The position numbers were made by a program, and so were the translations under genes. Below are positions 22,726-23,135 of a stretch of DNA of 23,135 bases, piece by piece. Positions within the stretch are counted from its first letter, which is position 1. The number at the start of each line of letters is the position of its first letter. This DNA is from Actinomycetes bacterium (GTDB lineage: Bacteria; Actinomycetota; Actinomycetes; Actinomycetales; Micrococcaceae), in contig JAFAAV010000133.1 in NCBI GenBank assembly GCA_023426375.1, positions 1 through 23,135 on the forward strand, written 5' to 3'. The notes beneath the pieces are model-generated. The model did no database searches. It worked only from the letters and a program-made list of their open reading frames with translations, and was not told the origin of the DNA.

Positions 22726-23135
22726 TCAGCGACCCCAGCCGGCGTGCGCGATGGCCTGGCGGATCAGATCCCCGCGGCCGCCCTCGAACTCACCCTGGAC
22801 CTCCTCGGACAGTGCTTCCTCAGGGGTCATCCACGACAATTGCAGTGCGTCCTGGCGAGGCTCGCATTCACCGCGCACGGGAATGATGTAACTCAAGGCC
22901 ACCGCGTGCTGACGGTCATCGGTTAGGCCCGTCTCGGACGGGGACGGGAAGAACTCGGAGACCGCGAACGGGACCGTGGAGGAGGGCATCTGAGGGAACG
23001 CGAGCGAACCGAGATCCTTCTCGAGGTGCCGAAGCAGCGCCGCGCGTACAGTCTCGCGGTACATCACGCGCCCGGAGACGAACGTGCGCACCATGTGGCC
23101 TTCCGAGGTCCCCTGCAGCAGCAGACCGATCTCGG
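22726..23135 (-). CDS. NUDIX-fold protein, DUF4916 type (partial, N-terminus outside window)
   Basis: The reverse strand reads EIGLLLQGTSEGHMVRTFVS from the window edge and continues through GRVMYRETVRAALLRHLEKD, AVSEFFPSPSETGLTDDRQH and LQLSWMTPEEAL to the end IAHAGWGR. The frame runs off the window with no stop, so the start is further right and the internal ATG at 23094 is not the start. The pattern GRV..RETVRAALLRHLEKDLG takes the place of the standard NUDIX box (GX5EX7REUXEEXGU), which is not intact here, as in DUF4916 proteins. Hydrolysis of a nucleotide-linked substrate is possible, but the degenerate box makes activity uncertain. Confidence 0.8.
   Translation of the reverse strand, partial: EIGLLLQGTSEGHMVRTFVSGRVMYRETVRAALLRHLEKDLGSLAFPQMPSSTVPFAVSEFFPSPSETGLTDDRQHAVALSYIIPVRGECEPRQDALQLSWMTPEEALSEEVQGEFEGGRGDLIRQAIAHAGWGR

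Overview
The window looks like chromosomal DNA from a moderately high-GC actinomycete, most likely a member of the Micrococcaceae/Micrococcales. The reasons are the gene content (class I Fe-S fumarase, GAF-ANTAR regulators, an actinobacterial-type Tgt, a DUF4916-type NUDIX protein), the tRNA-Ser / SRP RNA / dnaX order at the left edge, and GTG/TTG starts with GGAG-type ribosome binding sites. I see no transposase, integrase, phage gene, CRISPR array or rRNA.

Layout. 1-134: start of dnaX (minus). 203-294: small SRP RNA (minus). 489-573: tRNA-Ser(GGA) (plus), followed by a hairpin terminator and a 375-bp gene-free stretch that carries four related ~17-bp units spaced 40-41 bp apart with dyad symmetry. 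949-1542: lipoprotein (plus). 1632-7703 is a minus-strand block of exported proteins: a membrane-anchored VWA protein, a small basic secreted protein, an ExeM/NucH-type extracellular nuclease and a second secreted EEP-fold hydrolase. 7957-9627: class I fumarase (plus). 9638-12289 is a minus-strand regulatory cluster: GAF-ANTAR protein, 116-aa unknown, a second GAF-ANTAR gene broken by one in-frame UGA exactly where its paralogue has Trp, a STAS-like protein and a 97-aa unknown. 12454-12747: small VapB-named/ParB-like protein. 12805-13470: TetR regulator. 13701-14528: PdxK/ThiD-type kinase. 14660-15406: queuosine-precursor transporter (plus).

15453-20701 is a minus-strand series: tgt, ATP-grasp ligase-like protein, beta-lactamase-fold serine hydrolase and MBL-fold hydrolase. 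The last three are packed end to end (1-nt gap, then a 1-nt overlap) behind their own candidate promoter. 20781-21848: FUSC-type membrane protein, divergent from tgt. 22039-22672: overlapping XRE regulator and four-TM membrane protein, preceded by a long inverted repeat covering the ribosome binding site. 22726 to the right edge: NUDIX (DUF4916-type) protein, cut by the window.

How the genes work together. The transporter and Tgt together suggest salvage of a queuosine precursor for tRNA modification. The two secreted EEP enzymes probably degrade extracellular nucleic acid or phosphodiesters. The best candidates for undescribed biology are the ATP-grasp / serine hydrolase / MBL operon, the ANTAR cluster with its UGA-interrupted member, the four-unit dyad array after tRNA-Ser, and the hairpin-controlled XRE/membrane pair.
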